Shown: piece after piece, positions 1-10,950 of the stretch
Layout of the letters: every line of letters begins with the position of its first letter
How positions within the stretch are numbered: position 1 is the stretch's first letter
Source of the DNA: Trachythela sp. YZ-2020
Lineage: Eukaryota; Cnidaria; Anthozoa; Malacalcyonacea; Clavulariidae
DNA: 64,000 nucleotides
NCBI GenBank assembly: GCA_016169945.1
Contig: JADLSH010000088.1
Span: 372,001-436,000, forward strand
Reading direction: 5' to 3'
Program-made: the position numbers and the translations under genes
Notes under the pieces: generated by a model
What the model was told of the DNA's origin: nothing
The model's database searches: none
Seen by the model: the letters and a program-made list of their open reading frames with translations, nothing else

Positions 1-13
1 TGTATTATTTCAG

Positions 14-580
14 CGTGACGAAGAAGTAAAGAAACTTCAAGATCAGATCTCACTTTTTGGGAGATTTACACCACTGCCAGTCACCTCTGTGCAAACACTG
101 CAACGACTTACGCTAAACCAAAATGTAACTTTGAAAATACCAAATGTCAGAAGAAAGGTAAATGACGAAAAATCTAGTAACGGCATTGGGGATATTGAGA
201 GCGACCCTTTTTATACGAGCCATGGGAACAAAGCGAACATCTTTGTCTATTTGAATGAATGTCGTCGCGGTAACACGGGCTACATGATTGGGTGTTTACT
301 TGCAATTACTGCAAGGATATTATGATGACCATTTAACATGGCCTTTCGACAAGCGAGTCACATTTATTGTGGTTGATCAACAAAATAATGAAGCACAAGT
401 TGACAATTACGAACGATCTTTGCTTCCAGCTAGACAGGAACAATTTGATAGACCGATGGATGAAACGAAACTGTCAGGCTATGGTTTCCCACAGTTACGT
501 TCATATTGCATTCCACTCTATTCTCCCGACAGTATGTAAAAAATAATACTGTATACATTGCAGTGGAAATAGAACATTGA
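14..580 (+). pseudogene. TRAF-like MATH domain, terminal exon, two frameshifts
   Basis: The exon opens after a splice acceptor (tattatttcag, 3-13). It encodes a short charged coiled-coil start (RDEEVKKLQDQI) followed by a TRAF-type MATH domain. Seen directly: KIPNVRRK, DPFYTSHG and VYLNE in the first frame; then YDDHLTWPFDKRVTF and GYGFP in a second frame; then NNTVYIAVEIEH and stop (578-580) back in the first. These match conserved beta-strand motifs of TRAF C-terminal domains, which bind receptor tails and adaptor peptides in TNF/NF-kB signalling. The shifts fall near 287 (one extra base) and near 531, and they compensate each other. Either this is a recent pseudogene or the assembly carries two indels. 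Upstream RING and TRAF zinc-finger exons would lie outside the window. The family call is firm; the specific TRAF is not known. Confidence 0.75.
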
Positions 581-1059
581 TCTACTAAATGAATGATATA
601 TACAGTACTTTCTAAACATTGTATGTCATATTCATTGTTGGACTTTATTCACGTTCTCTTAGCAAGACTATGTGTAAGTATAGAATGTGTAAAATATTTG
701 AGTTAAAAAATACTTATAAAGTGACACACTCAGTTTATTTATAACATTTGCCCATGCAGGCAGTATCGCAAATTTTGTTTCCATGTTCTATATGTTCTCG
801 CCACTGTAGAGGTCCATTCTTCTTCGCTCCAGTGTTACTTACAGTAGGTGTTACGACAGGAGGAAATCAGAATAAACTTGATCCCAAGATAAACCCTGCG
901 GTGTCAAACTGGAAACACTCTTCTCACACACAACTGAGGTGAAACTTACTTAAACCCATAACTGCCCAATGCAGGAATCCAACCCTGGCGTCAGAAGTGA
1001 AAAGCACTAACCACTGTTTGTATGACTGTGTCTAATTGAATCATTTAATTGTTCTACCT
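581..1059. other. Intergenic, no gene recognised
   Basis: No coding segment can be supported; a 64-codon open frame at 748-942 has no recognisable features. Bases 968-1020, read on the minus strand, resemble the D-arm, anticodon arm and T-arm of a tRNA (GTGGTTAGTGC ... GGGTTGGATTCC). This is probably a fragment of a tRNA-derived SINE. Confidence 0.4.
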
Positions 1060-1061
1060 TA

Positions 1062-1454
1062 TTCGTACTTAATTTCACGCGTACTTAATTTCGCGATTTT
1101 TTAAAGCAATATTTCGCGAGACTTTTTAATTCGCGATTTTGATAAGAGAAAATAGAAAAAGGTCGCGAAAGTTTCTGAGCCACATCTTATTTCTATAAAC
1201 TTTTTAGACAAATCAACATAACGTATATCAAGACATTGTATCTATCGCCGGTATAGACAAGTTATTAATGTCAATATATGAGCTGTACATGTTGTTGATC
1301 ATATTTATCAAGAATTTTATGATTCAAAATTTTTGACTAGGATATTTAATACCACGTGCGTAAATTTCGCGAGCTTTTTTGATTTTGCGCGATTTTTCAT
1401 ATCTCGCTCATTTTTACAATCGCGAAATTAAAGTCGCGCGAAATTAAGTACGAA
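1062..1454. mobile_element. MITE with TA target duplication
   Basis: The ends are inverted repeats: the left end TTCGTACTTAATTTC and the right end GAAATTAAGTACGAA, continuing inward into more 'cgcgaaatt'-type matches for about 40 bp per side. A TA dinucleotide flanks both ends (1060-1061 and 1455-1456). The element is 393 bp and non-coding. A TA target site fits the Tc1/mariner group (established for that superfamily), but without a transposase the assignment is inference. Confidence 0.75.
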
Positions 1455-1771
1455 TAAAGTATTATAATTTGTTCGATTCCTGGTCCACAGATCCAGTTCA
1501 CGGGAAGATGATGCAGACCTCAGGAACATTGCTGTTCTCATACTTGTTAAACTTTTTGACAAGCCACTTTTATTTTGACCCTGGTAAAGCAATGCAAGTT
1601 AACTGTTACGGTAGTCAGACAGCCGTAAGGAATAGAGAACAGGGTTAAGTACAAAGTTTAGCCGCACGGCAATTGGCTCACAGTAGTTTGAACAATGTGT
1701 AGCACCATACAGCTTATTGACATATGATGGTCAAAAGACAGTTATCAGAATGACCATGAAAATGTTCATTA

Positions 1772-1890
1772 TCCCCGAGCCGGCGCCAAGCGCCGTGCGA
1801 GGGTATTAATTCGGCTCGGATATTTACGCCCGGGTATGTGAAAACATTGTGAAATGCAAAGTCGTCCGCCATTTTTTTTTGTCATGGACA
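1772..1890. repeat. Dispersed 'ccccgagccgg' repeat, copy 1
   Basis: About 119 bp that recur at 27463-27582 with roughly 90% similarity by eye, and as a shorter diverged piece at 43549-43613. Shared landmarks are the GC-rich start ccccgagccggcg, gagggta.taatt, gtatgtgaaaacattgtg and gtcgtccgccattt. The minus strand is open in copies 1 and 2, but only because the repeats are similar; I see no protein family. Function unknown. Confidence 0.7.
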
Positions 1891-2636
1891 GGACCACTGA
1901 GCTAAATATATCTGAAGGACGTGGCGCTAATATTTGCGAGGCAGAAAAGTGAAGCAAAAAACATGGCGGATTTTAGCTTGCTGACGCCATATATGGTCCC
2001 AAAAGGTAATTACCACTGACAACCGCGATACTGTGTTTTCGACGAACTCCTTCACCCTCCTGGTTTTTACACTAAAATATTTTATGCTTTCGACCTTTGT
2101 TTTTGAGGAAAAAAATGTTTCTCCTAATTTTGCTTGTTTCACAAAATCGAGGAACGATTACCTTTTTGTTCTGCTTGTGGATGCAACAATTCACTATAAA
2201 GGAAGAATATTGCTTCTCACAGGTAAGATTTGCATTTATTTTCTAGCCTAACCCATTTACTGGCTGTAGAATCATCTGGCATTAGACAGAGTAAAAATTA
2301 TGCTAAAGTCGGGTGCATTGTAAGCTAATGGCTATTATTTGGATAAAAAATGTAAACAAATCTGAGATGTGTGAATTGATTGTACAGCATATAAAATATT
2401 ATAATGTTCAAATAGCAGAAATAATTGTGTATAGTGGTGCGCATCAGAACAATTTTTGATCTGGCCAGAAATGAAACTATAAAAAATGGGGCTCTGGCTA
2501 GAACTTGGAACTAAGTTCTGGTGCACCCCTAGCAAGCAATTTTTCTCACAGCATTGTTTATAAACATTAACAACCAAAGTAACTTTTATTGTTTCTCATT
2601 TCCATTAAAGAATGATATACAAATAATCTGCCACAA
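1891..2636. other. No recognised gene
   Basis: Short open frames of 71-80 codons occur on both strands but overlap one another and show no domain or splice context. No repeat structure is evident by eye. Confidence 0.4.
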
Positions 2637-2638
2637 TA

Positions 2639-3436
2639 AAATCGTCGAAGAAAGAAAATGATGGCCTGAAAACGGAAATAAGTTCGCTTAAAACCGAACT
2701 TAAAAATCTAGAAGCTTCGATTGAACAACGCCTCCTTCAATCTATCGACCAAAATAACATCCGTCCTACTCGACCAGATAACGACACGGTGCAAAGCCTT
2801 GACTACCTGAATATCAGCTATGATGATCTAACGAACTTTCGAAAATCAGCCAAAGTTGAGTTTGAACGACTAGATGAAAGACTTGACAGTTTAATGGCGA
2901 CAGTCAATGGAATTACCAAAGCTATAGACAACCTGGAAAGCTATAGCTACCAATATAACGCTAAACTCGTTGGTATACCGGAGATTAAAGAGAATGAATC
3001 GTCGCTGGAAACCTCTAAGTTATGTGTCCAGCTCTTTCAAGAAATGTGTGTTACCGACGTTACATTGAATGACATTGATATAGCTCATCGCGTCCCAGCT
3101 AGAAGCAACTCGATGAAGTACAAACCAATTATTTGCAAGTTCTCGAGACGAATAGTTAAAGAGCAAGTCATGAGTTGTAGACGGAATATTGACCGAGTCG
3201 ACCCTAGCACCGTTGGTTTAACGCCCGAGGATCCACTATCAGACGCCAGAATCTTCGATCATTTAACTACGAGCCTTCAGAAGTTATTGTATGAAGCAAA
3301 AAAGTATCAAGAACAACATGCCTTCAAGTTCTGTTGGGCGAAAAATTCTGCTGTCTTCCTGAGAGAACACGAAGACGGTCGAAAAATTGTGTTGAGAAAT
3401 TTAAGTCACCTTAATGACCTTGCCAGCCATGACTGA
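2639..3436 (+). CDS. LINE ORF1 protein (coiled coil, nucleic-acid binding)
   Basis: An open frame runs from the 5' truncation point to the stop at 3434-3436. The first ~70 codons are a lysine/glutamate-rich coiled coil (EISSLKTELKNLE). A second helical stretch around ERLDERLDSL comes before a region typical of LINE ORF1 proteins: LVGIPEI, then DIDIAHRVP and IICKFSRR. ORF1 proteins of this kind bind element RNA and form trimers through the coiled coil. No start codon of its own is visible; an in-frame GTG at 2789 is not a credible start. The frame is intact apart from the missing 5' end. It lies 59 bp before ORF2. Confidence 0.75.
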   Translation, partial: KSSKKENDGLKTEISSLKTELKNLEASIEQRLLQSIDQNNIRPTRPDNDTVQSLDYLNISYDDLTNFRKSAKVEFERLDERLDSLMATVNGITKAIDNLESYSYQYNAKLVGIPEIKENESSLETSKLCVQLFQEMCVTDVTLNDIDIAHRVPARSNSMKYKPIICKFSRRIVKEQVMSCRRNIDRVDPSTVGLTPEDPLSDARIFDHLTTSLQKLLYEAKKYQEQHAFKFCWAKNSAVFLREHEDGRKIVLRNLSHLNDLASHD

Positions 3437-3495
3437 TGCACGAAAGCTAAGTCTAACATTTTTTTATATGTTTATATATATATTAATATTTAGTA

Positions 3496-5909
3496 ATGTT
3501 GTTCCCAACTGATAACAGTCTAATAGACCTTCCGTTTTGCTACTTAGACGATGCTTCATTCAACTTAGCAATGTATGAACTAACACATGGCCCACTAAAC
3601 TATAATAACGATTGCTTAGATTCACTTATTTTTAACCCTATAAATCAGCATGAGCATAATTTTTCTTCTAGTCATCTTGACCCAGACGTTAATTTCCTAT
3701 TCAGTTCAATGCCTAGTAATTACTGCGGAGAAGGAGAAGTTAATTAAAAGATTTCGGCTGAAAAATCTCAACCAAAATTCTCTATCCTACACTTAAATTC
3801 ACGAAGTTTGCTCGGTAATTTTGATAAATTTAAATCAATGCTGTTATGCCTGCAGGCTTTGCCCTCTGTCATTGCCGTAACTGAGACCTGGCTCAACGAT
3901 CTTACTTTAGATCAACTTGATATTCCAGGATATAACTTTCACTCTAACCATCGTACTAATAAATCTGGCGGTGGAACGGCTCTTTATTTACAAAATACGC
4001 TCGAATACAAAATTCTTCCTGATTGTAATTACTCTGATCCAGACACTATAGAATATATATTTGCTGAAATCAGCAATCCCCGCGGGGAAAACATAATAGT
4101 AGGATCTGTATACCGTCCCCCAAACCAAAATCATTTGTCATTCATGGATAAATTTTGTGATATATTGTCCAAAATCACAAATCACAATAAGTTTTCCTAT
4201 GTCGCGGGAGACTATAACATGGACCTATTACGCTATAATGATGACACTCCAACTCAAGAATTCATTGAAAACTTGTTTTCTCATATGCTTTTACCTTTAA
4301 TAAATAGACCGACGCGCATAACTGCACACTCGGCTACTTTAATTGATAATATATTCACAAACAATCTCTCGGACAAAGTCTTCAACAGCATCCTAACCAA
4401 TGATATATCAGATCACTTACCAATTATAAGTTATTTATTTGATGATTCTATTGCTCTTAAAAATCATTCATACAAACTTTCTAGAAACTATTGTGAAACG
4501 AACATCAATAGATTTCAAATTTGCTTCTCCGAGGTAAACTGGTCAGAAATTATTCAAGAACAAAATCCTAATGATGCGTATAATAAATTCCATGCAAAAT
4601 ACACGGAACTTTATGAAAATTGTTTTCCTTGGAAAAATTGAGCAATAAACATAAACAAAATATAAGCCCATGGATTAGCAGTAGTTTGCTAGTTTCTATC
4701 AGGAAGAGGAAAAAATTATATAAAAAGCTACTTCTTTCCCCAAATCCAGCTCGGAAATCCTACCACAAAAGCTACAGAAATAAGTTAAATGACCTCATCA
4801 GAATTGCTAAACGTACCTATTATGACGCACGATTTGACTCCGTTAAAAATAATTTGAAAGAAACCTGGAAGCTAATAAACGAAGTAATCAATAAGTCTAA
4901 AAGAAAAATCGCTCTCCCTACAGCTTTCAAGCATGATAATAAAGTTTTAACCGACCCATCTGAAATTGCAGAACGGTTTTGCGATTATTTCACAAATTTT
5001 GGTCCTAACCGGGCGAGACAAATACCTACAGTAAGCACCCCATTTCATACATTCTTAATTAACTGATCGTATAAACGATACTATGTTTTTATACTCCACC
5101 ATATTAATGAGCTATCTAGTGTCTGCCATTCTTTCAAGTCAGGAAAAGCAGCCGGTTTTGATGATATAACCATGAATATAATACAAAAATCATTTGAACT
5201 GATCGCCCATCCACTGACTGAAATTATCAATCTTTCAATTGAAAGTGGAATTTTTCCAGATAAACTAAAATAGCCAAGGTGATTCCAGTTTACAAAACTG
5301 ATAATGTTGAAAATTTTAAGAATTATAGACCAATCTCACTTCTATCAAATTTCTCGAAACTTTTTGAGAAGTTCATGTATAATCGCATTATTGATTTCGT
5401 TGACAAATTTGAAATTTTATATCCATTACAATTTGGATTTCGCAAGAATCATTCCACAGTTTCATCCCTTATACACCTTGTCAACAGAATTGCAACATCT
5501 ATCGATCGAAACGAAATTAGCATTGGCATATTCCTTGACTTGTCTAAAGCATTTGATACCCTTCAAATTCTATATAGACCATCAAATTCTATTTTCTAAA
5601 CTGGAACACTATGGCATTCGAGGCTTAGCATTACAATGGAACAAAAGCTATTTTTCTAATAGGAAAGAGTTTGTCCAATTCAATGAGACTATTTCGACCG
5701 AACGTATTGTTAGCTGCGGGGTTCCACAAGGTTCAATATTAGGCCCTTTATTTTTCCTTCTCTACATAAATTATCTACCTAACGCTACGGCGTTTTTCTA
5801 AGTCATTCTGACCTAGGTTATTTAATTTCTGAAATGAATACTGAATTAGAAAAGGTGAATGTTTGGATGAAAACCAATAAACTCTCTGTCAACATTAGTA
5901 AAACAAACT
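3496..5909 (+). pseudogene. LINE ORF2: APE endonuclease and reverse transcriptase, broken
   Basis: Starts at ATG 3496; an in-frame TAA at 3745-3747 interrupts an otherwise continuous frame to 4641. The endonuclease follows: LHLNSRSLL, TETWLN, VAGDYNMDLL and ISDHLPII (the catalytic SDH) are present. The frame shifts near 4630, again around 5070-5280, and near 5570. RT landmarks seen are SGKAAGFDDIT, NYRPISLLS, QFGFRKNHST, DLSKAFDT and GVPQGSILGPL. After YINYLPNAT the sequence jumps to the region that normally follows the F/YADD box, so a short internal deletion has removed the catalytic aspartates. A non-autonomous fossil. Confidence 0.85.
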
Positions 5910-5921
5910 ACGTTATATTAC
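5910..5921 (+). repeat. 12-bp target site duplication, left copy
   Basis: acgttatattac occurs here and again, identically, at 8059-8070, exactly bracketing the 2.1-kb array. This reads as a target-site duplication made when the array inserted into the LINE. Confidence 0.85.
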
Positions 5922-8058
5922 AAGGATTTTAAGTGTAAACACTGAATAGTTTAAGGACACCCCTTCAAACAAAATAATCTTTTGAAATACGCGGAGCGAA
6001 AGCCCACAACGAAAAAGATTCTACCAAAATTAATGGTAAATACATTAACCAGAATGAACATAGGCGTAAGCATAATCATTCACCAATCAGGTACGCAAAT
6101 AAGAACATAAGATTAAAACAAATTGATATCTTACCATGAATAAATCATATCAGAAACAGTAATAACCTTCCCCTCGCCAGCTATCAAATAAATTTGACTC
6201 CAGCCCTTGGGACACTGGATGGCGGCTTAAAAGGAGGAAGGATTACACTGAAACAAGAAAAATGATATTTTATTCTAGTCAACAACAATATAGAATGATA
6301 CAAACGAGATGTAACTAAAAAAAGCCTACATTAATACACATATACGTAGGTTAGCACAATGCATCAATAAAGAGTCGTTTATCACAATACACATTAATCA
6401 AGACTTATATAGTGTTGTTCACGTGATAATATGATATTACATCATATTTTCTAAAAATAAATGATATGATCACATGATAAGGAAGCCATTCGTTAAGGGT
6501 ACCTATTAAATAACAAGGATTTTAAGTGTAAACACTGAATAGTTTAAGGACACCCCTTCAAACAAAATAATCTTTTGAAATACGCGGAGCGAAAGCCCAC
6601 AACGAAAAAGATTCTACCAAAATTAATGGTAAATACATTAACCAGAATGAACATAGGCGTAAGCATAATCATTCACCAATCAGGTACGCAAATAAGAACA
6701 TAAGATAAAAACAAATTGATATCTTACCATGAATAAATCATATCAGAAACAGTAATATCCTTCCCCTCGCCAGCTATCAAATAAATTTGACTCCAGCCCT
6801 TGGGACACTGGATGGCGGCTTAAAAGGAGGAAGGACTACACTGAAACAAGAAAAATGATATTATATTCTAGTCAACAACAATATAGAATGATACAAACGA
6901 GATGTAACTAAAAAAAGCCTAAATTAATACACATACGTAGGTTAGCACAATGCATCAATAAAGAGTCGTTTATCACAATACACATTAATCAAGACTTATA
7001 TAGTGTTGTTCACGTGATAATATGATATTACATCATATTTTCTAAAAATAAATGATATGATCACATGATAAAGAAGCCGTTAAAGGTACCTATTAAATAA
7101 CAAGGATTTAAGTGTAAACACTGAATAGTTTAAGGACACCCCTTCGAACAAAATAATCTTTTGAAATACGCGGAGCGAAGCCCACAACGAAAAAGATTCT
7201 ACCAAAATTAATGGTAAATACATTAACCAGAATGAACATAGGCGTAAGCATAATCATTCACCAATCAGGTACGCAAATAAGAACATAAGATAAAAACAAA
7301 TTGATATCTTACCATGAATAAATCATATCAGAAACAGTAATATCCTTCCCCTCGCCAGCTATCAAATAAATTTGACTCCAGCCCTTGGGACACTGGATGG
7401 CGGCTTAAAAGGAGGAAGGATTACACTGAAACAAGAAATTCATGGTAAGATATCAATTTGTTTTTATCTTATGTTCTTATTTGTGTACCTGATTGGTGAA
7501 TGATTATGCTTACGCCTATGTTCATTCTGGTTAATGTATTTACCATTAATTTTGGTAGAATCTTTTCCGTTGTGGGCTTTCGCTCCGCGTATTTCAAAAG
7601 ATTATTTTGTTTGAAGGGGTGTCCTTAAACTATTCAGTGTTTACACTTAAAATCCTTGTTATTTAATAGGTACCCTTAACGCATGGCTTCCTTATCATGT
7701 GATCATATCATTTATTTTTAGAAAATATGATGTAATATCATATTATCACGTGAACAACACTATATAAGTCTTGATTAATGTGTATTGTGATAAACGACTC
7801 TTTATTGATGCATTGTGCTAACCTACGTATATGTGTATTAATGTAGGCTTTTTTTAGTTACATCTCGTTTGTATCATTCTATATTGTTGTTGACTAGAAT
7901 AAAATATCATTTTTCTTGTTTCAGTGTAATCCTTCCTCCTTTTAAGCCGCCATCCAGTGTCCCAAGGGCTGGAGTCAAATTTATTTGATAGCTGGCGAGG
8001 GGAAGGATATTACTGTTTCTGATATGATTTATTCATGGTAAGATATCAATTTGTTTTT
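5922..8058 (-). mobile_element. Tandem and inverted array of a ~590-bp unit, inserted with 12-bp TSD
   Basis: Two full direct copies begin at 5922 and 6515 (period 593), and a third, partial copy begins at 7102 and stops at about 7437. From about 7438 the same unit runs in the opposite orientation, one unit plus 26 bp, to 8058. Copies differ by scattered substitutions and small indels. Read in the inverted-copy orientation, the unit holds an E-box (CACGTG 7747-7752), a TATA-like box (7761-7768), a 3' splice site (ttgtttcag, ending 7924) and a 5' splice site just after an ATG (ATG|GTAAGA, 8035-8040). No long open frame exists. A long TSD with direct plus inverted terminal units and an intron-bearing leader resembles Penelope-like element LTRs; that is inference. 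Confidence 0.7.
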
Positions 8059-8070
8059 ACGTTATATTAC
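8059..8070 (+). repeat. 12-bp target site duplication, right copy
   Basis: Identical to 5910-5921 and immediately outside the inverted copy of the array. Downstream sequence no longer resembles the LINE, so the LINE's 3' portion was probably already lost. Confidence 0.85.
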
Positions 8071-8782
8071 GACCTGTTTCTTGGACCTGTTTCCATGAGC
8101 CATTGAGCCTCGGCTATATTAAAAACTGGAAGTGACTGGGCTTCTTTTAATATTTCATTCTATATGCCTAAGTAAAATATCATTTGATTTTTGGCATATT
8201 AATGGCAGAGTGGCAAGTATATGCATTTTCCATCTCCACAATTTGTATTCAATTTCTGCAGTTGTATGATTATCAGTTTGCCTCGGTCACCTTTTTAGAA
8301 GAGTGCCTACAATTTGGCTCAACCAAATATTGCAAGCCTTCTGAACATTATCAGTTGTGTCATGATTTTGAGCTAAACCGCAATTGATCTCCAATGGAAA
8401 ATCGATGTCTTATGGGTTTGTCCCATAAATCAAATAGACTGATATTTGTTAGTCTTGTTACTTATCGAACTATTAAGAATAATCATGTGTTTGTGCTTCG
8501 TAAAAACTGCTTTCAACTTCTGCATTGTTTATAAATTTCTACGCCATTTTAAAAATAGTAAATTTTGCCAAATAAAATTAATAAAAATCCAATAGTAATG
8601 TAATTAGCCAAATAAATTGCTGGACCTCAAGGGTCTTGAAACAGTTTAGACAGAAGTATCTAGTATATGTATTGTAGTACATTTGAGAAGGTAAAAGTGA
8701 TATTCTCAAATTTAAGGGATCAATCTTGACATCGCCATGGTGTCCCGGAATAGCAAATTTGAATATGGCAGACTTTTAATAA
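8071..8782. other. No recognised gene
   Basis: AT-rich sequence with one 67-codon open frame (8184-8387) that I cannot relate to any family. No inverted or tandem repeats seen. Confidence 0.35.
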
Positions 8783-8940
8783 TGGGTTTGGTGGATAATC
8801 CAAGTGAGTAGATATATACACCATTTAAGACCTAATCTGGCACCGTTGCGAAAAATGCAACACTAGGTTCTCTGGCAGGAGTTGAACCCACGGCCCTGCG
8901 ATTCCGGTGCAGCGCTCTAACCAACTGAGCTACAGAGCCA
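8783..8940 (-). mobile_element. tRNA-derived SINE, copy A
   Basis: On the minus strand the first ~73 bases form a tRNA-like head: acceptor GGCTCTG, A box TAGCTCAGTTGG, D-stem GAGC, and B-box-like GGTTCAACTCC. A ~85-bp body follows with a small hairpin (TTGCATTTTTCGCAA) and ends at ...CCACCAAACCCA. The same body with a truncated head is found at 43969-44076. Mismatches in the anticodon stem (A:C), a C instead of T at position 33, and two extra bases in the acceptor argue against a working tRNA. Transcription by Pol III from the internal A and B boxes is expected for this class. Confidence 0.8.
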
Positions 8941-10129
8941 GTTTCTGAGCTGTAACCTTAAGTTCTGTATATATAGGTTATCGGGTGTGCGGGTTGTGAT
9001 AAGGTAAGACTTTTAATAGCCTAACCTTGTGCTTCAGGCTCAAACGAATGAGGAAAAACAATAAACCACAAAATTCCTCTGATAAATATTGTTCTTTACA
9101 GTTTCACAATGATTTACATGTATAAATGCAATTTCATATTAAAGAAACATACAACCTTTGCATAAATTGTGCGAGATATTCCATTTTCTTTTATCTTTAT
9201 GAAAGTGCATGCTAAACTAGAATGAATCTTTTTGTACACTACAATTGTCCTAGACATTCATAGCTTATCAAAAACAGTGGGAATTTAATACCAAGCAAGC
9301 AAACTGATAACTTATCAGAGTGTGTATTCTGTCTTATGTGAAACTAGAACAAAAAAGACTACCTGATGGGCTCCAAGAACATGGCCCTAAGATACAAGCC
9401 CTAAAATACAGGCACTAAGGCTAGGGTGCTCTCAAAATATTATAAATTTGGCCGTTTTAAGTGCCATTTATTTGATTTCCCCTAGTTAGCACCCTTCGAA
9501 GAGCCAAGCTGGCTGGACTGTGACACGAATCCAGCTTGATATGTCATTGTATTCTTCCAAGAACGTTCTACATGAAAAATACCATCCAAGAGGCCAAAGA
9601 TGACAAAATCTTCAGTTTTCGACAACAAATGACTCGAACCGGCCAAGTGACCATTGCACAAAATACTTAACGATCGATATTTTTACTATTTATTCAACAA
9701 AAACTGTCCAAATTGTGTCCAAAATCTTTGCAAAAACTAGTTCTTCCAAATAAAAAACGATCGAACGGGATTCGAAGCAGTGAAACAACATAAACAGCGA
9801 AAACTATCGATTTCCCTGTACACTGCATAGATTTTTTGCCCGGTTGAGCCGCCATCTTGGATTACTCATGCTGCATGACGCGCGTCAGCAATATAGGATT
9901 ATATAACAGTCAGAAATCTATGTCTCCTATATCTATGGTGCTAACATGCCAAAATGTCCAACAGGAGTGGCCATCAGTTACTCGACAACGATATAGATGT
10001 GAGGTCACTAACTAATAAGATTAATAACATCTTTATATAAGTCTTACATATCATTTTCCACCCCTGCTTCAACGAACCCCTTCTTGATGTCCCACGTAAA
10101 CTCCTCGTAAAAGAGAATGAGTCGGACTC
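8941..10129. other. No recognised gene
   Basis: About 1.2 kb without supportable coding sequence, tandem repeats or TIRs. Around 9830-9910 there is a 'gccgccatcttgga' segment of the sort found in repeated DNA, but no second copy is in the window. Confidence 0.35.
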
Positions 10130-10950
10130 GACAACATCCCAAACTGATTTTGAAATTGTATGCGCCAGAGCTAGCCCATTCATTCAGGACATTTACAACC
10201 AATCGATGAGGGAAGTGTACATTCCATACATTTGTCAGTCCAGTTCCAAAAATGACCCCTCCCAAGGCCATCTACATGATTCGACTAATTTTTCTCACCT
10301 GTTCAGTAGCGAAGATTACGGAGGGCTTTACGTGCATCAGACGTTTCCCCAGTTAGAAGACAAGCTTGACGCCCGCCAATATGTTCGTAATGGGCATTCA
10401 ACAACAGATGGCCTTCTCTAAATGCTGCAAGCTATTTACGAGGCAGTTGAAAGCGATGAGGCAGGTGCCAGCATTTCCTTCGCAGATTTTACCAAAGGGT
10501 TCGATCTTATTGATCACACCATCCTAATGCAAAAACTGGATAAACTGCAAGTCCACCCTGCACTTCTGAGCTGGATTGCAGCCTTCCTAACCAACCCGAA
10601 GCAAGATGTTAGAATCGGAGGAGTTCTGTTGGACTCCCAGACTCTGAAAGTTGGAGTATCCCAAGGGACCAAACTTGGAGTTGGTCTTTTCATAGTCATG
10701 AATAACAATCTGCTTTCCGACTGGCATCTTCGTACCAATTCGTCGACGATACGTCTACCCTAGAAATTATTCCAAGGAACTCTATTAGTTTTCTCAACTC
10801 TACTCCAACTGATATACCTAATTTCACCATGGATCATAACATGAACTTAAATTCCATTGAAAGTAAGGAAATGTTTGTAAACTTTCTACACAATTCTAAC
10901 TTCTTCCTTCATCCTACTGAAATAGCTAACAATGTTATAGAGCGCGTGAG
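10130..10950 (+). pseudogene. Rex1/CR1-like LINE reverse transcriptase fragment
   Basis: RT palm and thumb segments on the plus strand: LDARQYVRNGHSTTD (to 10421), a TAA stop, then ISFADFTKGFDLIDH, LLSWIAAFLTN, VSQGTKLGVGLF and LLSDWHLR (to ~10735). After a frameshift the sequence continues as FVDDTSTLEIIPRNS and KEMFVNFLHNSNFFLHP, ending near 10945. The catalytic FVDD aspartates are therefore kept in sequence but out of frame. The N-terminal RT part (10200-10330) is scrambled and the endonuclease is absent. The motif set is that of the LINE group with 'KGFDLIDH' and 'QGTKLG', common in marine invertebrates. Dead copy. Confidence 0.75.

Larger units (their letters stand above)
2637..5909 (+). 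mobile_element. CR1/L2-like LINE, 5'-truncated and decayed
   Basis: Non-LTR retrotransposon with an ORF1 (coiled coil plus RNA-binding-like region) followed by an ORF2 with an APE-type endonuclease and a reverse transcriptase. It has no start codon or promoter at its 5' edge, as expected for target-primed insertion that stopped early. ORF2 contains a stop and several frameshifts, and the RT catalytic F/YADD segment is missing, so the copy cannot move by itself. Its 3' part is interrupted at 5921 by a later insertion. The RT motifs fit the CR1/L2 assemblage; the exact clade needs a tree. Confidence 0.85.

Noticed and set aside
748..942. Small cysteine-rich protein gene
   Set aside because: 64 codons, no signal peptide cleavage pattern or splice context that I could defend.
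8866..8940. A functional tRNA gene on the minus strand
   Set aside because: Anticodon-stem mismatch, missing T33, extra acceptor bases and a SINE body attached downstream with a second copy elsewhere.
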